In this document: positions 18,114 to 26,967 of the stretch, piece after piece
Layout: each line of letters begins with the position of its first letter
How positions within the stretch are numbered: position 1 is the stretch's first letter
Source: Halogeometricum limi
GTDB taxonomy: Archaea > Halobacteriota > Halobacteria > Halobacteriales > Haloferacaceae
Reading direction: 5' to 3'
NCBI RefSeq assembly: GCF_900115785.1
Contig: NZ_FOYS01000001.1
Location: 424,769 to 488,768, forward strand
DNA length: 64,000 nt
Made by a program: the position numbers and the translations under genes
The notes under the pieces: model-generated
What the model saw: the letters and a program-made list of their open reading frames with translations, nothing else
The model's database searches: none
What the model was told of the DNA's origin: nothing

Positions 18114-19523
18114 ATGGAAACCGTCTCGACGAGCGATTCGATACGCGTCCTTCACGTGGACGACGACCCGCAGTTCCGCGATCTCGTCGAGGCGTATCTG
18201 GAGAAACTCGACGACCGGATAGCCGTCACCTCGAAGGCGGACGTCCGGGAAGCGCTCGACGGAACCGACATCGGTACCGTCGACTGCATCGTCAGCGACT
18301 ATCAGATGCCCGGAATGGACGGTATCGACTTTCTCAACGCCGTCCGGGATGACTATCCCAATCTCCCGTTCATCCTGTTCACGGGGAAGGGAAGCGAAGA
18401 GGTCGCTTCGGAGGCGATAAACGCCGGTGTGACCGCCTATCTTCAGAAGAACGGGACCGAGGTGTACGAACTGCTCGCGAATCAGATTCAGAACGCGGTC
18501 GGGTTTCGACGCTCACAGCACAAAGCGAAAGTCACGCAGAGCCGTTTGCTGGCGCTGTACGAGCAGACGGACGGGTTCTTCGCCGTCGACGACGAGTGGA
18601 CGTTCACGTATTGGAACCAGCAGATGGAAGCCCGGACCGGGCTGTCTTCCGAAGAGGTCGTCGGTGTCCCGTTCTTGGAGGCGTTCCCCGACGCGGCCGG
18701 GACGGAGCTGTACGAGCGTTATCGAGAGGCCATGAACCAGCAGGTGCCGGTGGAGTTCCAGACCCACTACGAACCGCACGGCTACCACGTCGAGGTTCGC
18801 GCCTATCCGCACGAAGGCGGACTGTTCGTCCACTCTCGGGACGTCTCGACCGAAGTCGAAGACAGCCAAGAGATCGAACGGCGAAACCACATCCTCGAAT
18901 CGTTCGCGAACACGGTGTCGCACGACCTGCGGAACCCCCTGAACGTCGCGGAAGGGCGACTCCAACTGGCGCAGGAGACGGGAGACTTCGAACACCTCGA
19001 AGAGGTCGCGCAGGCGCACAACCGAATGCGGAACCTCATCACCGAACTCCTCCGCGTCGCGCGCGGCGAGGAACTTTCCTCCTCGAACGTGTCGCTTCGC
19101 GAAAGCGCCGAGACGGCGTGGCAGACGGTCTCTTCGAAGGATATGGAACTCGTCGTCGTAGACGACGTCACGTTCGAGGCCCACGAAAGTCAGCTCCGCA
19201 GACTGTTCGAGAACCTGTTTTGGAACGCCCTCGACCACGGCGACGCCGCGACGATTCGAATCGGCGTCCTCGACGACGAGAGGGGCTTCTACGTCGAGGA
19301 CGACGGCTCGGGGATACCGACGCACCAGCGCGAGGAGGTGTTCTCGACGGGGTTCTCCACCGAACACGACAGCCCCGGCTACGGGCTCTCCATCGTGCAC
19401 GGCATCACCGACAACCACGGCTGGGACATCGCCCTCGTCGACGGCTCCGAGGGCGGCGCTCGGTTCCAGATTCAGGCTATCGACGTCGTCGGTCGTTCCG
19501 AAGCGTCCTCGACCGACGAGTAG
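18114..19523 (+). CDS. Response regulator-PAS-histidine kinase hybrid
   Basis: This soluble 469-residue signalling protein has three modules. The N-terminal receiver (about 8-130) has acidic pocket D16-D18, phospho-acceptor D62 (VSDYQMPGMDG), T90 and K112. A PAS domain follows (about 145-250). A HisKA/HATPase module has H271 in SHDLRNPLNVA, N372 in the N-box (ENLFWNALDHG) and G-boxes DDGSGIP and GYGLSIVHG. There is no transmembrane helix, so it senses a cytoplasmic signal or receives phosphate from another kinase. No partner regulator or output gene is adjacent. It ends 31 bases from the convergent prf1. Confidence 0.92.
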   Translation: METVSTSDSIRVLHVDDDPQFRDLVEAYLEKLDDRIAVTSKADVREALDGTDIGTVDCIVSDYQMPGMDGIDFLNAVRDDYPNLPFILFTGKGSEEVASEAINAGVTAYLQKNGTEVYELLANQIQNAVGFRRSQHKAKVTQSRLLALYEQTDGFFAVDDEWTFTYWNQQMEARTGLSSEEVVGVPFLEAFPDAAGTELYERYREAMNQQVPVEFQTHYEPHGYHVEVRAYPHEGGLFVHSRDVSTEVEDSQEIERRNHILESFANTVSHDLRNPLNVAEGRLQLAQETGDFEHLEEVAQAHNRMRNLITELLRVARGEELSSSNVSLRESAETAWQTVSSKDMELVVVDDVTFEAHESQLRRLFENLFWNALDHGDAATIRIGVLDDERGFYVEDDGSGIPTHQREEVFSTGFSTEHDSPGYGLSIVHGITDNHGWDIALVDGSEGGARFQIQAIDVVGRSEASSTDE

Positions 19524-19554
19524 CCGACAGGAATAGAGAAGGGAGCGCGTTCGC

Positions 19555-20805
19555 TTAGACGCCCGTAGAGTACCGAAGAATCCCGGCGACGCCGCCGAAC
19601 GCGTCGTACAGTTGCTCGCCTTTCTCGAAGTCCGAGGAGATGAACTTCGTCTCGGTCCCTCGCTGTTCGGCGATGGACATCAGGTGTTCGATGACGTCTT
19701 CACGGTCGGTCTTCTCGGCTTCCTCGCCGCACTCGGTGCAGTCGTGGCCGGGGTCGCCGTGCCGTCTGTCGACGACTTCGTACTCCTCGTGGCCGTTGGG
19801 ACACTCGTAGACGACGACGTCCGAGCGGAGGTCCTCAGAGAGGAGGAGTCGGTCGACGGAGCCCATGATGAGGTTCTTTCGCGTCGGACCGAACCCGTAG
19901 GTGGCCTCCTCGCCGGTATGGAGTTTCTCGAAGAACTCCTCCATCTGGGATTTGTCCTTCATCACCTCTTGGTCGGCCAGCACGTCCTGTGCGGCGTCGA
20001 CGAGGTCTTTCAGGCCGGACTCGTCGGTGTAGGAGACGTCGAACTTGCCGACGACGAGGTCCTGCAGTTCGTGGTGGAGGTAGCCGCCGTCCAGGAACTC
20101 GTCTTTCGTCGGCGACGGACCGCCGACTAAGATTCCGTCCATCTCGTGTCGCTTCGGGACGAACAGGTCGTCCGCCATCCCGGCGACTTCCTGGTAGAAG
20201 TTGTCGATGGCCTCCAAGCGGAGTCGGGCGAAACGCTGGGCGGACTGACCACCTTTGCGCTGTTTGCCGGGGACGAGCGACGAGGCGGACTTGACGGCCT
20301 CGACGCGCTTTCCTTTCAACCAGCCGACGTTCGCCTCGCGGCGGTCGAGGACGACGAGGCCGAACAGGCCCTTGTCGGTCAGCATGTCCTCTAACGGTTG
20401 CGTGAGGAAGTTCGAGTCGCAGTGGTAGCGGAACGACTGGATGGGTTCGGGCGGACTCTCCAGCGTCCGGGTGACCATCTCGGTCTGACCGCCGCCGGAG
20501 TCCACCGCACCGGAGAAGATGACGATACCGTTGTCCGGCGGGAACGTGTCGAAGTAGCGGAGACGGTCTTTGATGGACGTGAGCGCGTCCTGCACGTTCG
20601 TCCGCGTCTGCTTTGATTTGATGTTCGACGCTTCCGAGTGCTCCTGCGTGACGTGCGCTACGACGTCAGATATCTGCTTGTCGTCCGGGATGTAGATGGT
20701 GACGAGTTGCGTGCCGGAACCCTCGAAGTCGTCGAGTTCCTCGATGACCTTCCGGAACTCGTACTTCCGGCGGTCAGCACTCGCCTCGTCGGCGTCGGTA
20801 CTCAT
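19555..20805 (-). CDS. prf1: Peptide chain release factor aRF1
   Basis: This archaeal class I release factor recognises all three stop codons and triggers peptide release. It has 416 residues. The stop-codon recognition motif NIKS is at 61-64, with the YxCxxxF-like element RYHCDSNF near 126-133. The catalytic GGQ lies in GKQRKGGQSAQRF (185-187). The C-terminal domain, with a four-Cys minidomain (YECPNGHEEYE and DCTECGEEAEK), is present. It is divergent from the minD-like gene. Confidence 0.97.
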   Translation of the reverse strand: MSTDADEASADRRKYEFRKVIEELDDFEGSGTQLVTIYIPDDKQISDVVAHVTQEHSEASNIKSKQTRTNVQDALTSIKDRLRYFDTFPPDNGIVIFSGAVDSGGGQTEMVTRTLESPPEPIQSFRYHCDSNFLTQPLEDMLTDKGLFGLVVLDRREANVGWLKGKRVEAVKSASSLVPGKQRKGGQSAQRFARLRLEAIDNFYQEVAGMADDLFVPKRHEMDGILVGGPSPTKDEFLDGGYLHHELQDLVVGKFDVSYTDESGLKDLVDAAQDVLADQEVMKDKSQMEEFFEKLHTGEEATYGFGPTRKNLIMGSVDRLLLSEDLRSDVVVYECPNGHEEYEVVDRRHGDPGHDCTECGEEAEKTDREDVIEHLMSIAEQRGTETKFISSDFEKGEQLYDAFGGVAGILRYSTGV

Positions 20806-20897
20806 TATCCTCTCTAGCCCGTCCAGTAGTTAAGTAACCTATGACTGGTGACCTCGCACGCGCCCACGCGTGACGGCCACGGAACATCTCGGAATAC

Positions 20898-20906
20898 CTT
20901 TATATG
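20898..20906 (+). promoter_or_regulatory. TATA box of the MinD-like gene
   Basis: The sequence ctttatatg is a near-consensus TATA box. It places the transcription start about 7 bases before the ATG at 20937. An in-frame ATG inside this box (20904) was rejected as the start. Confidence 0.65.
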
Positions 20907-20936
20907 TTCCACGTGGGAGTCTCCGAACGACTATAC

Positions 20937-22244
20937 ATGGGACGGGTGTACGCAGTCGTCAGTGCGAAAGGCGGCGTGGGAAAGACCACGACGACGACCA
21001 ACCTCGCGGCGGCACTCGCCGCGGCGGGGGCGGACGTGGCCGTGGTCGACGGTGACCTCGGGATGGCCAACCTCGCGGGGTCGCTGGGTGTCGACTCGTC
21101 GGGAGCGACGCTTCACGACGTACTCGCGGAGGAAGCCGAACTCGGCGACGCGGTACGGGAAGGGCCGCACGGGATGGCCGTCGTCCCCGGGTCGCCGGAC
21201 TTGGACGCGTTCGCTCGCGCGGACCCCGAGGGGCTCCGGGGGGTCCTCGGGGAGTTGGCGTCCGAGTTCGACTACGTCCTCCTCGATACGGGTGCGGGAC
21301 TCAGCAACGACACCGTCGTCCCCCTCACCTACGTCGACGAAGCGCTTCTCGTCTCGACCACCGCCCGCGGTTCGTTGGGCGACACGGAGAAGACGCGACA
21401 GGTCGCAGAACGCCTGGACGTCCCCGTCGCGGGCGTCGTCCTCACCCGCGTCGACCCCGACAAACCGAACGACGACGACGTGGCGTCGACGCTACAGACG
21501 ACCGTTCTCTCCTCGATTCCGCGTACCGACGTGGTCCGCGACGCGGGCGACGCGGGCGAACCCCTGACGACGTACGCGCCGGGTAGCGACGCGGCGACGG
21601 CGTACCGCGAACTCGCGGCCGACCTGACCGGCGAGTCGATTCCGGCCACGCGGTCGGCGACGGCGGACGACGTCGACGAGAGCGCCGACGACGTGGAAGA
21701 CGCCACGGACGACGCCGAAGACGCCACGGACGACGCCGAAGAGGGCACCGAAGACGAGACAGACGCTGACGACGACACGGACGCGGACGCCGAAGACGAA
21801 CCGCTCGTCGCCGACGCCGACGAGGACATCATCGTCGCCGGGAGGCACGACGAGGACGGCGCCTCGGAGGACGCCGACGCCGGCGTCTCGGACGACCCGC
21901 TGGCGGACCCGGTGACGGAAGTCGGCGTGACCGAGACGACGACGGCCGACGCCGACGGCGAGGAACCCGCCGGCGGCGACGAACACGCACCGGAAGACGA
22001 CCGGACGGTCGAAGCGTCCGACCCCGACCCGACGGCGGAGTCAGACTCAGACTCCGACGACGAACCGCTCATCGAGACGGCGGAAGCCGTCGAGGACGCG
22101 GACGAAGACGAGACGGCAGACGTCTCGGAGGCCGAGGACGACGAGGACGAAGAGGAGGGCGTCTACACCACGTCACTCGCCGGCGGTGACGAAGAGGAAG
22201 AAAAAGAGGAGAAGAAGGGGCTGTTCGGTCGGTTCCTCGGCTGA
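20937..22244 (+). CDS. MinD/ParA-type ATPase with long acidic tail (MinD4-like)
   Basis: This 435-residue P-loop ATPase has the deviant Walker A KGGVGKTTTT (about 11-20), with K11 and K16, and a VVDGDLGMANL switch. The MinD fold ends near residue 235. It is followed by about 180 residues that are mostly Asp, Glu and Ala, and then a short basic/hydrophobic end (KKGLFGRFLG) that looks like an amphipathic membrane-targeting helix. In Haloferax volcanii, MinD4 has the same design and position (from memory) and oscillates to place archaella and chemosensory arrays. I infer the same role here. No MinE or FtsZ gene is nearby. Confidence 0.8.
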   Translation: MGRVYAVVSAKGGVGKTTTTTNLAAALAAAGADVAVVDGDLGMANLAGSLGVDSSGATLHDVLAEEAELGDAVREGPHGMAVVPGSPDLDAFARADPEGLRGVLGELASEFDYVLLDTGAGLSNDTVVPLTYVDEALLVSTTARGSLGDTEKTRQVAERLDVPVAGVVLTRVDPDKPNDDDVASTLQTTVLSSIPRTDVVRDAGDAGEPLTTYAPGSDAATAYRELAADLTGESIPATRSATADDVDESADDVEDATDDAEDATDDAEEGTEDETDADDDTDADAEDEPLVADADEDIIVAGRHDEDGASEDADAGVSDDPLADPVTEVGVTETTTADADGEEPAGGDEHAPEDDRTVEASDPDPTAESDSDSDDEPLIETAEAVEDADEDETADVSEAEDDEDEEEGVYTTSLAGGDEEEEKEEKKGLFGRFLG

Positions 22245-22302
22245 GTCGCCAGCCCGTACTCGAAGGAGAAGTTCTTTCACTCGTCTGTGAGGAGTCGTCG
22301 GT

Positions 22303-22455
22303 ATGAAAGATACGAGTTCGAACGTCCCGTTCTGGTGGGTGCTCCTGTTCATCGTCCTCGCACTCGGTGCGGGGGCCGCAATCGTCTTCGCCGTCGGCGG
22401 AAGTCTCATCTCGGCCGGTGCGGGGGCGCTCCTGCCCCTGCCCGGACTACATTGA
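22303..22455 (+). CDS. 50-residue single-span membrane peptide
   Basis: A small open frame starts [15 protein letters not shown], followed by a hydrophobic stretch ([18 protein letters not shown]) and a Gly/Ala/Leu-rich end. That makes one transmembrane helix with the N-terminus probably outside. A TATA-like gttctttcac lies about 28 bases before the ATG, so it looks leaderless. Its last nine bases overlap the convergent argS stop. I do not recognise the family. Being short and antisense at one end, it needs homologues to be sure. Confidence 0.55.
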   Translation: MKDTSSNVPFWWVLLFIVLALGAGAAIVFAVGGSLISAGAGALLPLPGLH

Positions 22456-24201
22456 GTCGGGCGCTTCGATGCCGAGGGTGTAGAGTGCGTTGGCGACGGT
22501 GTGCCGGGCCGCCTCGACGAGTCCGAGACGGGCCGCGGCCACGTCGTCGTCCTCGGCGTTGAGGACGGAACACTCGCGGTAGAACGTGTTGAACGTCTCC
22601 GCGAACGTGCGGACGTACGTGGCGACGACGTGCGGTTCGAGGTCGTCTGCGGCCTCCTCGACGACGGCGGGGAACCGCGCGACGACGCGAATCAGTTCTC
22701 TCTCCGCTTCGGTGTCGAGAAGCGACGCGTCCGTCGAGGGTTCGATACCCGCCTCGGACGCCTCGTCGACGATACCGCAACAGCGCGCGTGGACGTACTG
22801 GACGTACGGCGCGGACTGCGCCTCGAAATCGAGCGCGCGTTCCCACTCGAACGTGATTCCCTTCGTCGGTTGCTTCGAGACGATGTCGTAGCGGACGGCC
22901 CCGATACCCACCTGTCGGGCGATACGGTCGATGTCGTCGTCGTCGAGTCTGTCGTCGCGGATGCGCGAGTCGAGGCGGTCTTCGACCTCTTTTCGAGCGC
23001 GGGCGACGGACTCGTCCAACAGGTCGTCTAAGTCGACGCCCGTCCCCTTCCGCGTCGACATCCCGCCCTCGGGGAGGTTGACCCACGAGTAGAACGTCTG
23101 GCGCAGGTCGCTCGTGTCGTTGCCGAGAACCCGGAGTGCGGCGTCTAACTGCTCGGCCTGCAGTTTGTGGTCCTCGCCGAGGACGGTCACCGCCTCGTCG
23201 TAGTTGTCGAACTTCCACTCGTGGTGCGCGAGGTCACGCGTCGTGTACAGCGTCGTGCCGTCCGACCGCAGGAAGACGAGGTTCTTCTCGAAGCCGAACT
23301 CGCTCAGGTCGAGTTGCCACGCGTCGTCCTCGTAGACGGCGTACTCGGAGTTCTTGAGGCGGTCGACCACGTCGTCGGCGTCGCCGTTCCGGATGAAGTT
23401 CGTCTCCTTCACGAACTCGTCGAACTCCGCGGGGAGGCGTTCGAGCGACTGGCGCATCCCGCCGAGCACTTGGTCGACGACGACGGCGACGCGTTCGTAC
23501 GTCGACTCCTCGCCCGCTTCGAGCCCCTGCATTATCTCAGCTATCTTCGCCTCTGCCTCGGCGGCGTCCTCGTCGTCGGCCTCCTCGAGGTAGGCGTTTC
23601 CTTTGCGGTAGTAGCGGACCAGGTCGTAGTCCGAGCGGTCGCGTTCCGGTTCGGGTAACTCCGACTCGTCGAACGTCTCGTACGCCCACGTGAAGACGGC
23701 GACCTGTCGCCCGGCGTCGTTGACGTAGTAGTGGCGTTCGACGTCGTTCCCGGCGAACTCCAGCACGCGAGCGATGGCGTCGCCGAGGATGGGGTTGCGG
23801 GCGCGACCGACGTGGACCGGGCCGGTCGGGTTCGCCGAGGTGTGCTCGACCACGACGTCTTTGCCGGTGTCGGGGAGGTGACCGTAGTCGTCCTCGCGGC
23901 CCGCTTCGACCGTCTCGGCGTAGTAGGCGTCGCTGACGAAGAAGTTCACGTACGGCCCCTGCGGTTCGGCCGATTCGAGGTAGTCGTACGGCGTCGCGTC
24001 GACGGCCTCGGCGACGTCGACGGCGACTTTCGGCGGCGGTGCGCCGACTTCGCCGGCGAGACGGAAGGCCACGCTGGACGCCAGTATCGCCGGCACGTCC
24101 TCCGGCGGTTCTTCGACGCCGAGGTCGTCGGTCGGCAAGTCGAGAGAGGAGAGTGCGGCTTCGACCGCGTCCTCGACCTCCGAACGGAGTTCTCTGAACA
24201 T
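22447..24201 (-). CDS. argS: Arginyl-tRNA synthetase
   Basis: This class Ia synthetase charges tRNA-Arg. It has 584 residues. An N-terminal Add-1 domain (about 1-115) precedes the catalytic core. The HIGH motif appears as HVGRAR (H130). The KMSKS loop position reads MSTRKGTG, the usual weak form in ArgRS. The C-terminal DALR anticodon-binding domain follows ([25 protein letters not shown] ends the protein; quoted ends GLVEAARH and IEAPDSM). It stands alone between the small membrane peptide and the riboflavin genes. Confidence 0.97.
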   Translation of the reverse strand: MFRELRSEVEDAVEAALSSLDLPTDDLGVEEPPEDVPAILASSVAFRLAGEVGAPPPKVAVDVAEAVDATPYDYLESAEPQGPYVNFFVSDAYYAETVEAGREDDYGHLPDTGKDVVVEHTSANPTGPVHVGRARNPILGDAIARVLEFAGNDVERHYYVNDAGRQVAVFTWAYETFDESELPEPERDRSDYDLVRYYRKGNAYLEEADDEDAAEAEAKIAEIMQGLEAGEESTYERVAVVVDQVLGGMRQSLERLPAEFDEFVKETNFIRNGDADDVVDRLKNSEYAVYEDDAWQLDLSEFGFEKNLVFLRSDGTTLYTTRDLAHHEWKFDNYDEAVTVLGEDHKLQAEQLDAALRVLGNDTSDLRQTFYSWVNLPEGGMSTRKGTGVDLDDLLDESVARARKEVEDRLDSRIRDDRLDDDDIDRIARQVGIGAVRYDIVSKQPTKGITFEWERALDFEAQSAPYVQYVHARCCGIVDEASEAGIEPSTDASLLDTEAERELIRVVARFPAVVEEAADDLEPHVVATYVRTFAETFNTFYRECSVLNAEDDDVAAARLGLVEAARHTVANALYTLGIEAPDSM

Positions 24202-24387
24202 ATCTCCCGATTCAGGAGGTGCGGCTAAAGGCCTTTCCGAACGCCGTCGCGGCGGTTCGCTCTCGCGATGCGCGCGCCGCCGCGACCGACGGACTTAGGC
24301 CGCGGACGCCCCAACTCCGAGTCGAACGCGCGCCCGTCGCCGCCTCGGCGCTTGATTCTCACTTTTGGAACGCTTCTCACATCCGGT

Positions 24388-24419
24388 ACACTTATCGGTC
24401 CGTACTGCCAACTACGGAC
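24388..24419 (+). promoter_or_regulatory. rbkR promoter with operator-like inverted repeat
   Basis: The TATA-like box acacttatcgg (about 24388-24398) is followed directly by a perfect 7-bp inverted repeat, gtccgta-N8-tacggac (24398-24419). The repeat ends one base before the ATG at 24421, so it covers the expected leaderless transcription start. This is the position expected for an autorepressor site, and the gene downstream encodes a DNA-binding regulator. Confidence 0.6.
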
Positions 24420-24420
24420 A

Positions 24421-25128
24421 ATGTCTGAATCGGCACTCGCCGCCGTCGGCTACGACGAACTCGCCGCGCTGAAGTTCGTCGCCCTCGAAGGCGGTCGGAC
24501 CGGTCCCGTGAAGGTCTCTTGTTCGGGTCTCGCCGAACGTCTCGACGCCTCGACGCAGACCGCCTCCCGCCGCCTCCAGCGACTGGACGACGCCGGCTAC
24601 GTCGACAGAGACGTCGTGTCGGACGGCCAGTGGATTTCGCTCACCGAGGCGGGCGAGACGGCGCTCCACCGCGAGTACGCCGACTACCGTCGTATCTTCG
24701 AGGACGACGCGGAGACGTCCGTCGAACTCTCCGGCACCGTCGTGAGCGGGATGGGCGAGGGACGCCACTACATCTCGCTGTCGGGGTACATGGAGCAGTT
24801 CGAGGCGCGCCTCGGCTACGAACCGTTCGCGGGCACGCTCAACGTCGAACTCGACGAGGAGAGCGTCCGGTCGCGGGCCGCGATGTCCTCGCTGGACGCC
24901 GTCCCCATCGACGGCTGGGAGGACGACGAACGCACCTTCGGTCCGGCGACGTGCTACGCCGCCACCGTCCACCACGACGGCGACTCGTTCGACCCGGCCC
25001 ACATCATCGTCCCCGAACGGACCCACCACGACGAGTCGAACGTGGAGCTAATCGCCCCCGCGAAACTCCGCGACGAACTCGGACTGGACGACGGCGACGA
25101 CGTGACCGTCGCCGTGGAGGCGGTGTAG
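24421..25128 (+). CDS. rbkR: Riboflavin regulator and CTP-dependent riboflavin kinase
   Basis: This protein has 235 residues. Residues 1-90 are a winged helix ([21 protein letters not shown] as recognition region; [12 protein letters not shown] as wing). Residues about 98-235 are the archaeal CTP-dependent riboflavin kinase, with [25 protein letters not shown] and [12 protein letters not shown]. RbkR-type proteins both make FMN and regulate riboflavin genes. Here the partner ribB starts on the base after its stop. An inverted repeat over its own promoter suggests autoregulation. The start at 24421 is immediately downstream of that site; the frame remains open to 24268 without homology. Confidence 0.92.
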   Translation: MSESALAAVGYDELAALKFVALEGGRTGPVKVSCSGLAERLDASTQTASRRLQRLDDAGYVDRDVVSDGQWISLTEAGETALHREYADYRRIFEDDAETSVELSGTVVSGMGEGRHYISLSGYMEQFEARLGYEPFAGTLNVELDEESVRSRAAMSSLDAVPIDGWEDDERTFGPATCYAATVHHDGDSFDPAHIIVPERTHHDESNVELIAPAKLRDELGLDDGDDVTVAVEAV

Positions 25129-25809
25129 ATGGCGGAGACGCAACGCGCCGACGACGCGCTTTCGCGCGCACTCGACGCGTTCGCCGCGGGCGAACCAATC
25201 CTCGTCCACGACTTCGACGACAGGGAGGGAGAGACGGACGTCGTCTACCCCGCCGGTGCCGTCGCCCCCGTCGACGTGGCCCGCCTGCGCAACGACGCCG
25301 GTGGTCTCGTCTGCGTCGCCCTCTCTCACGAGGTTGCGGACGCGGTCGACCTGCCGTTCCTCGACAGCGTCATCGACCACCCCACGGCGGCCGACCACGA
25401 CCTGGCGTACGACGACCGGTCGTCGTTCTCGTTGCCGGTGAACCACCGCGACACGTTCACAGGAATTACCGACGAGGACCGTTCGCTCACCATCACGGAA
25501 CTGAGCGAGGCGGCCGAACGCGCCCTCGCGGGCGACTACGACGTCGACGACTTCGCCGCCGAGTTCCGCTCGCCCGGCCACGTCCACCTGCTCCGCGGCG
25601 CGCCGAACCTCCTCTCGGACCGGCAGGGCCACACCGAACTCGGCCTCGCTCTCGCCGCCGAGGCGTCGCTTCCGGCGGCCGTCGTCGTCTGTGAGATGCT
25701 GGACGACGAGACGGGCGCGGCCCTCTCGCCCGACGCCGCCCGCGACTACGCGCGGCGAAACGACCTCGTCTACGTCGAGGGCGCGGCCGTCGTCGACCGT
25801 CTCGTCTGA
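25129..25809 (+). CDS. ribB: 3,4-dihydroxy-2-butanone 4-phosphate synthase
   Basis: RibB converts ribulose 5-phosphate to the four-carbon unit of riboflavin, releasing formate, with Mg2+. The protein has 226 residues. The metal-binding/active-site loop DFDDREGETDVVY is near residue 25, and RLRNDAGGLVCVALS and GHVHLLRG are conserved. There is no fused RibA domain, as is usual in archaea. It directly follows rbkR with no gap, so it is in the same operon and is the obvious regulatory target. Confidence 0.93.
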   Translation: MAETQRADDALSRALDAFAAGEPILVHDFDDREGETDVVYPAGAVAPVDVARLRNDAGGLVCVALSHEVADAVDLPFLDSVIDHPTAADHDLAYDDRSSFSLPVNHRDTFTGITDEDRSLTITELSEAAERALAGDYDVDDFAAEFRSPGHVHLLRGAPNLLSDRQGHTELGLALAAEASLPAAVVVCEMLDDETGAALSPDAARDYARRNDLVYVEGAAVVDRLV

Positions 25810-25847
25810 GGGGTGCGGGCGACCCGCTCACCCCGACTCGCAGGCGG

Positions 25848-26771
25848 TCACTCGCGCCAACTCCGCGCCGGTTCCCACCCGAGCATCCGCGCCGCCTTCT
25901 CCGTCGAAATCAACGACTCGTACCCCTCGAACGCCTCGTGCGGCACGTCGGGGTACACCTCCTCGACCAGTTCCTCCGTCGTGAGGTCGGCGCTCGTGTC
26001 CGCCGCCGAGGCGAAGAACCGTTCGTGGCCCTCGAAGTCGGCGGCGACGGCGCGACGGACGAGTTCGGCGGCGTCCGACTGCGCGAGGTACGCGAACACC
26101 GTGTTCCGCGCCGTCTCGAAGTGACCCGCCTCCTTCAGCGCGGCGGGCGTTCGCTCGGCGTGGGCGAACGTCTCGCGCATCTGTCTGTCCGTCGGCATCC
26201 AGGGGAACCGTATCGAGGCGATGGTCCGCGGTCCGTCCGGTCGCTGGGCGAACCCGTCCGCCGTCACTTCGAGGACGTGCTTGCCGAGGCCGTACGGGTT
26301 CGACGGCGACACCGGGTGTTCCTCGTCGAGTGGGAGGTAGGAGAGGCGAATAGGGTCGGGTTCGAAACTCGCGCCGACGGCGGAGAGACTGGACGCGAGG
26401 ACGACGGTGTCGACGTCGAGGGCTTCGGCGGCCTGCAGGACGTTGTACGTGCTCGTCGCGTTGCTCTCGAAGACGACGTGGCCGGGGTCGTGGTCGGGCG
26501 TCGAGAGCATCCCGAGGTGGACGACGGCGTCGGCACCGGCGGTGGCGAACGCGCCGTACGTCTCGCCCGCGTCGGTCATGTCCGCTCGCAGGTCGGCGTC
26601 CGCCTCGGTGTCACTGACCGACCGGGACACGTTGACGACGCGGTGCCCCGCGGCTTGGAGGGCGGCGATCACGGTGGGACCGATACGGCCCGTTCCGCCG
26701 GTGACGACGACCGTCTCCGGCGGCGAGAATTCGGGTGGGCTGTCTCTCGTTTCGAACTCGGACTCTGACAT
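25848..26771 (-). CDS. NAD-dependent epimerase/dehydratase (extended SDR)
   Basis: This extended short-chain dehydrogenase has 307 residues. The nucleotide-binding motif is TGGTGRIGPTVIAAL near residue 20. The catalytic pair is YGLGKHVLE (Tyr-x-x-x-Lys), preceded by ASSLSAVG with the Ser. The substrate is likely a nucleotide sugar or a similar compound, but nothing in the context defines it. It stands as a single gene convergent with ribB. A low-complexity N-terminus (SEFETRDSPPEFSPPE) precedes the Rossmann fold. Confidence 0.85.
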   Translation of the reverse strand: MSESEFETRDSPPEFSPPETVVVTGGTGRIGPTVIAALQAAGHRVVNVSRSVSDTEADADLRADMTDAGETYGAFATAGADAVVHLGMLSTPDHDPGHVVFESNATSTYNVLQAAEALDVDTVVLASSLSAVGASFEPDPIRLSYLPLDEEHPVSPSNPYGLGKHVLEVTADGFAQRPDGPRTIASIRFPWMPTDRQMRETFAHAERTPAALKEAGHFETARNTVFAYLAQSDAAELVRRAVAADFEGHERFFASAADTSADLTTEELVEEVYPDVPHEAFEGYESLISTEKAARMLGWEPARSWRE

Positions 26772-26841
26772 TCGTCCACAACCGACGCGGAGCGCAGAAA
26801 AAAACCCAGCGGGCCGCTTCGGCGGTCCGAGGACGAATCTG

Positions 26842-26856
26842 GACGCTACTATAAAT
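26842..26856 (+). promoter_or_regulatory. Promoter of the leader ORF and ilvE
   Basis: The sequence gacgctactataaat is a strong TATA box. It places transcription start near 26880, about 10 bases before a mini-ORF. Its first 12 bases are identical to the promoter-proximal arm of the inverted repeat at 32305-32316. Confidence 0.6.
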
Positions 26857-26890
26857 TGTTAAGAAGCCATCCGAGAAAGGGTACGTACCG

Positions 26891-26965
26891 ATGCTATCGT
26901 TCGAGGACCGAACAGACGGGACGGACCGCCGCACGACGACGACTCGACCGCTCGGAGGTGCGTGA
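26891..26965 (+). CDS. Candidate leader peptide of ilvE (24 codons)
   Basis: An ATG about 10 bases after the expected transcription start opens a 24-codon frame. Six codons are Thr, four of them in a row (residues 15-18). The last codons contain ggaggt, the Shine-Dalgarno of ilvE, and its TGA lies two bases before the preferred ilvE GTG. Ribosomes finishing this ORF would therefore cover or free the ilvE initiation site. It is too short for homology. Translation is inferred, not shown. Confidence 0.4.
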   Translation: MLSFEDRTDGTDRRTTTTRPLGGA

Positions 26966-26967
26966 GC

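Noticed and set aside
20904-20936. Upstream in-frame start of the MinD-like gene
   Set aside because: The ATG lies inside the TATA box; the Walker motif is in normal position from 20937.
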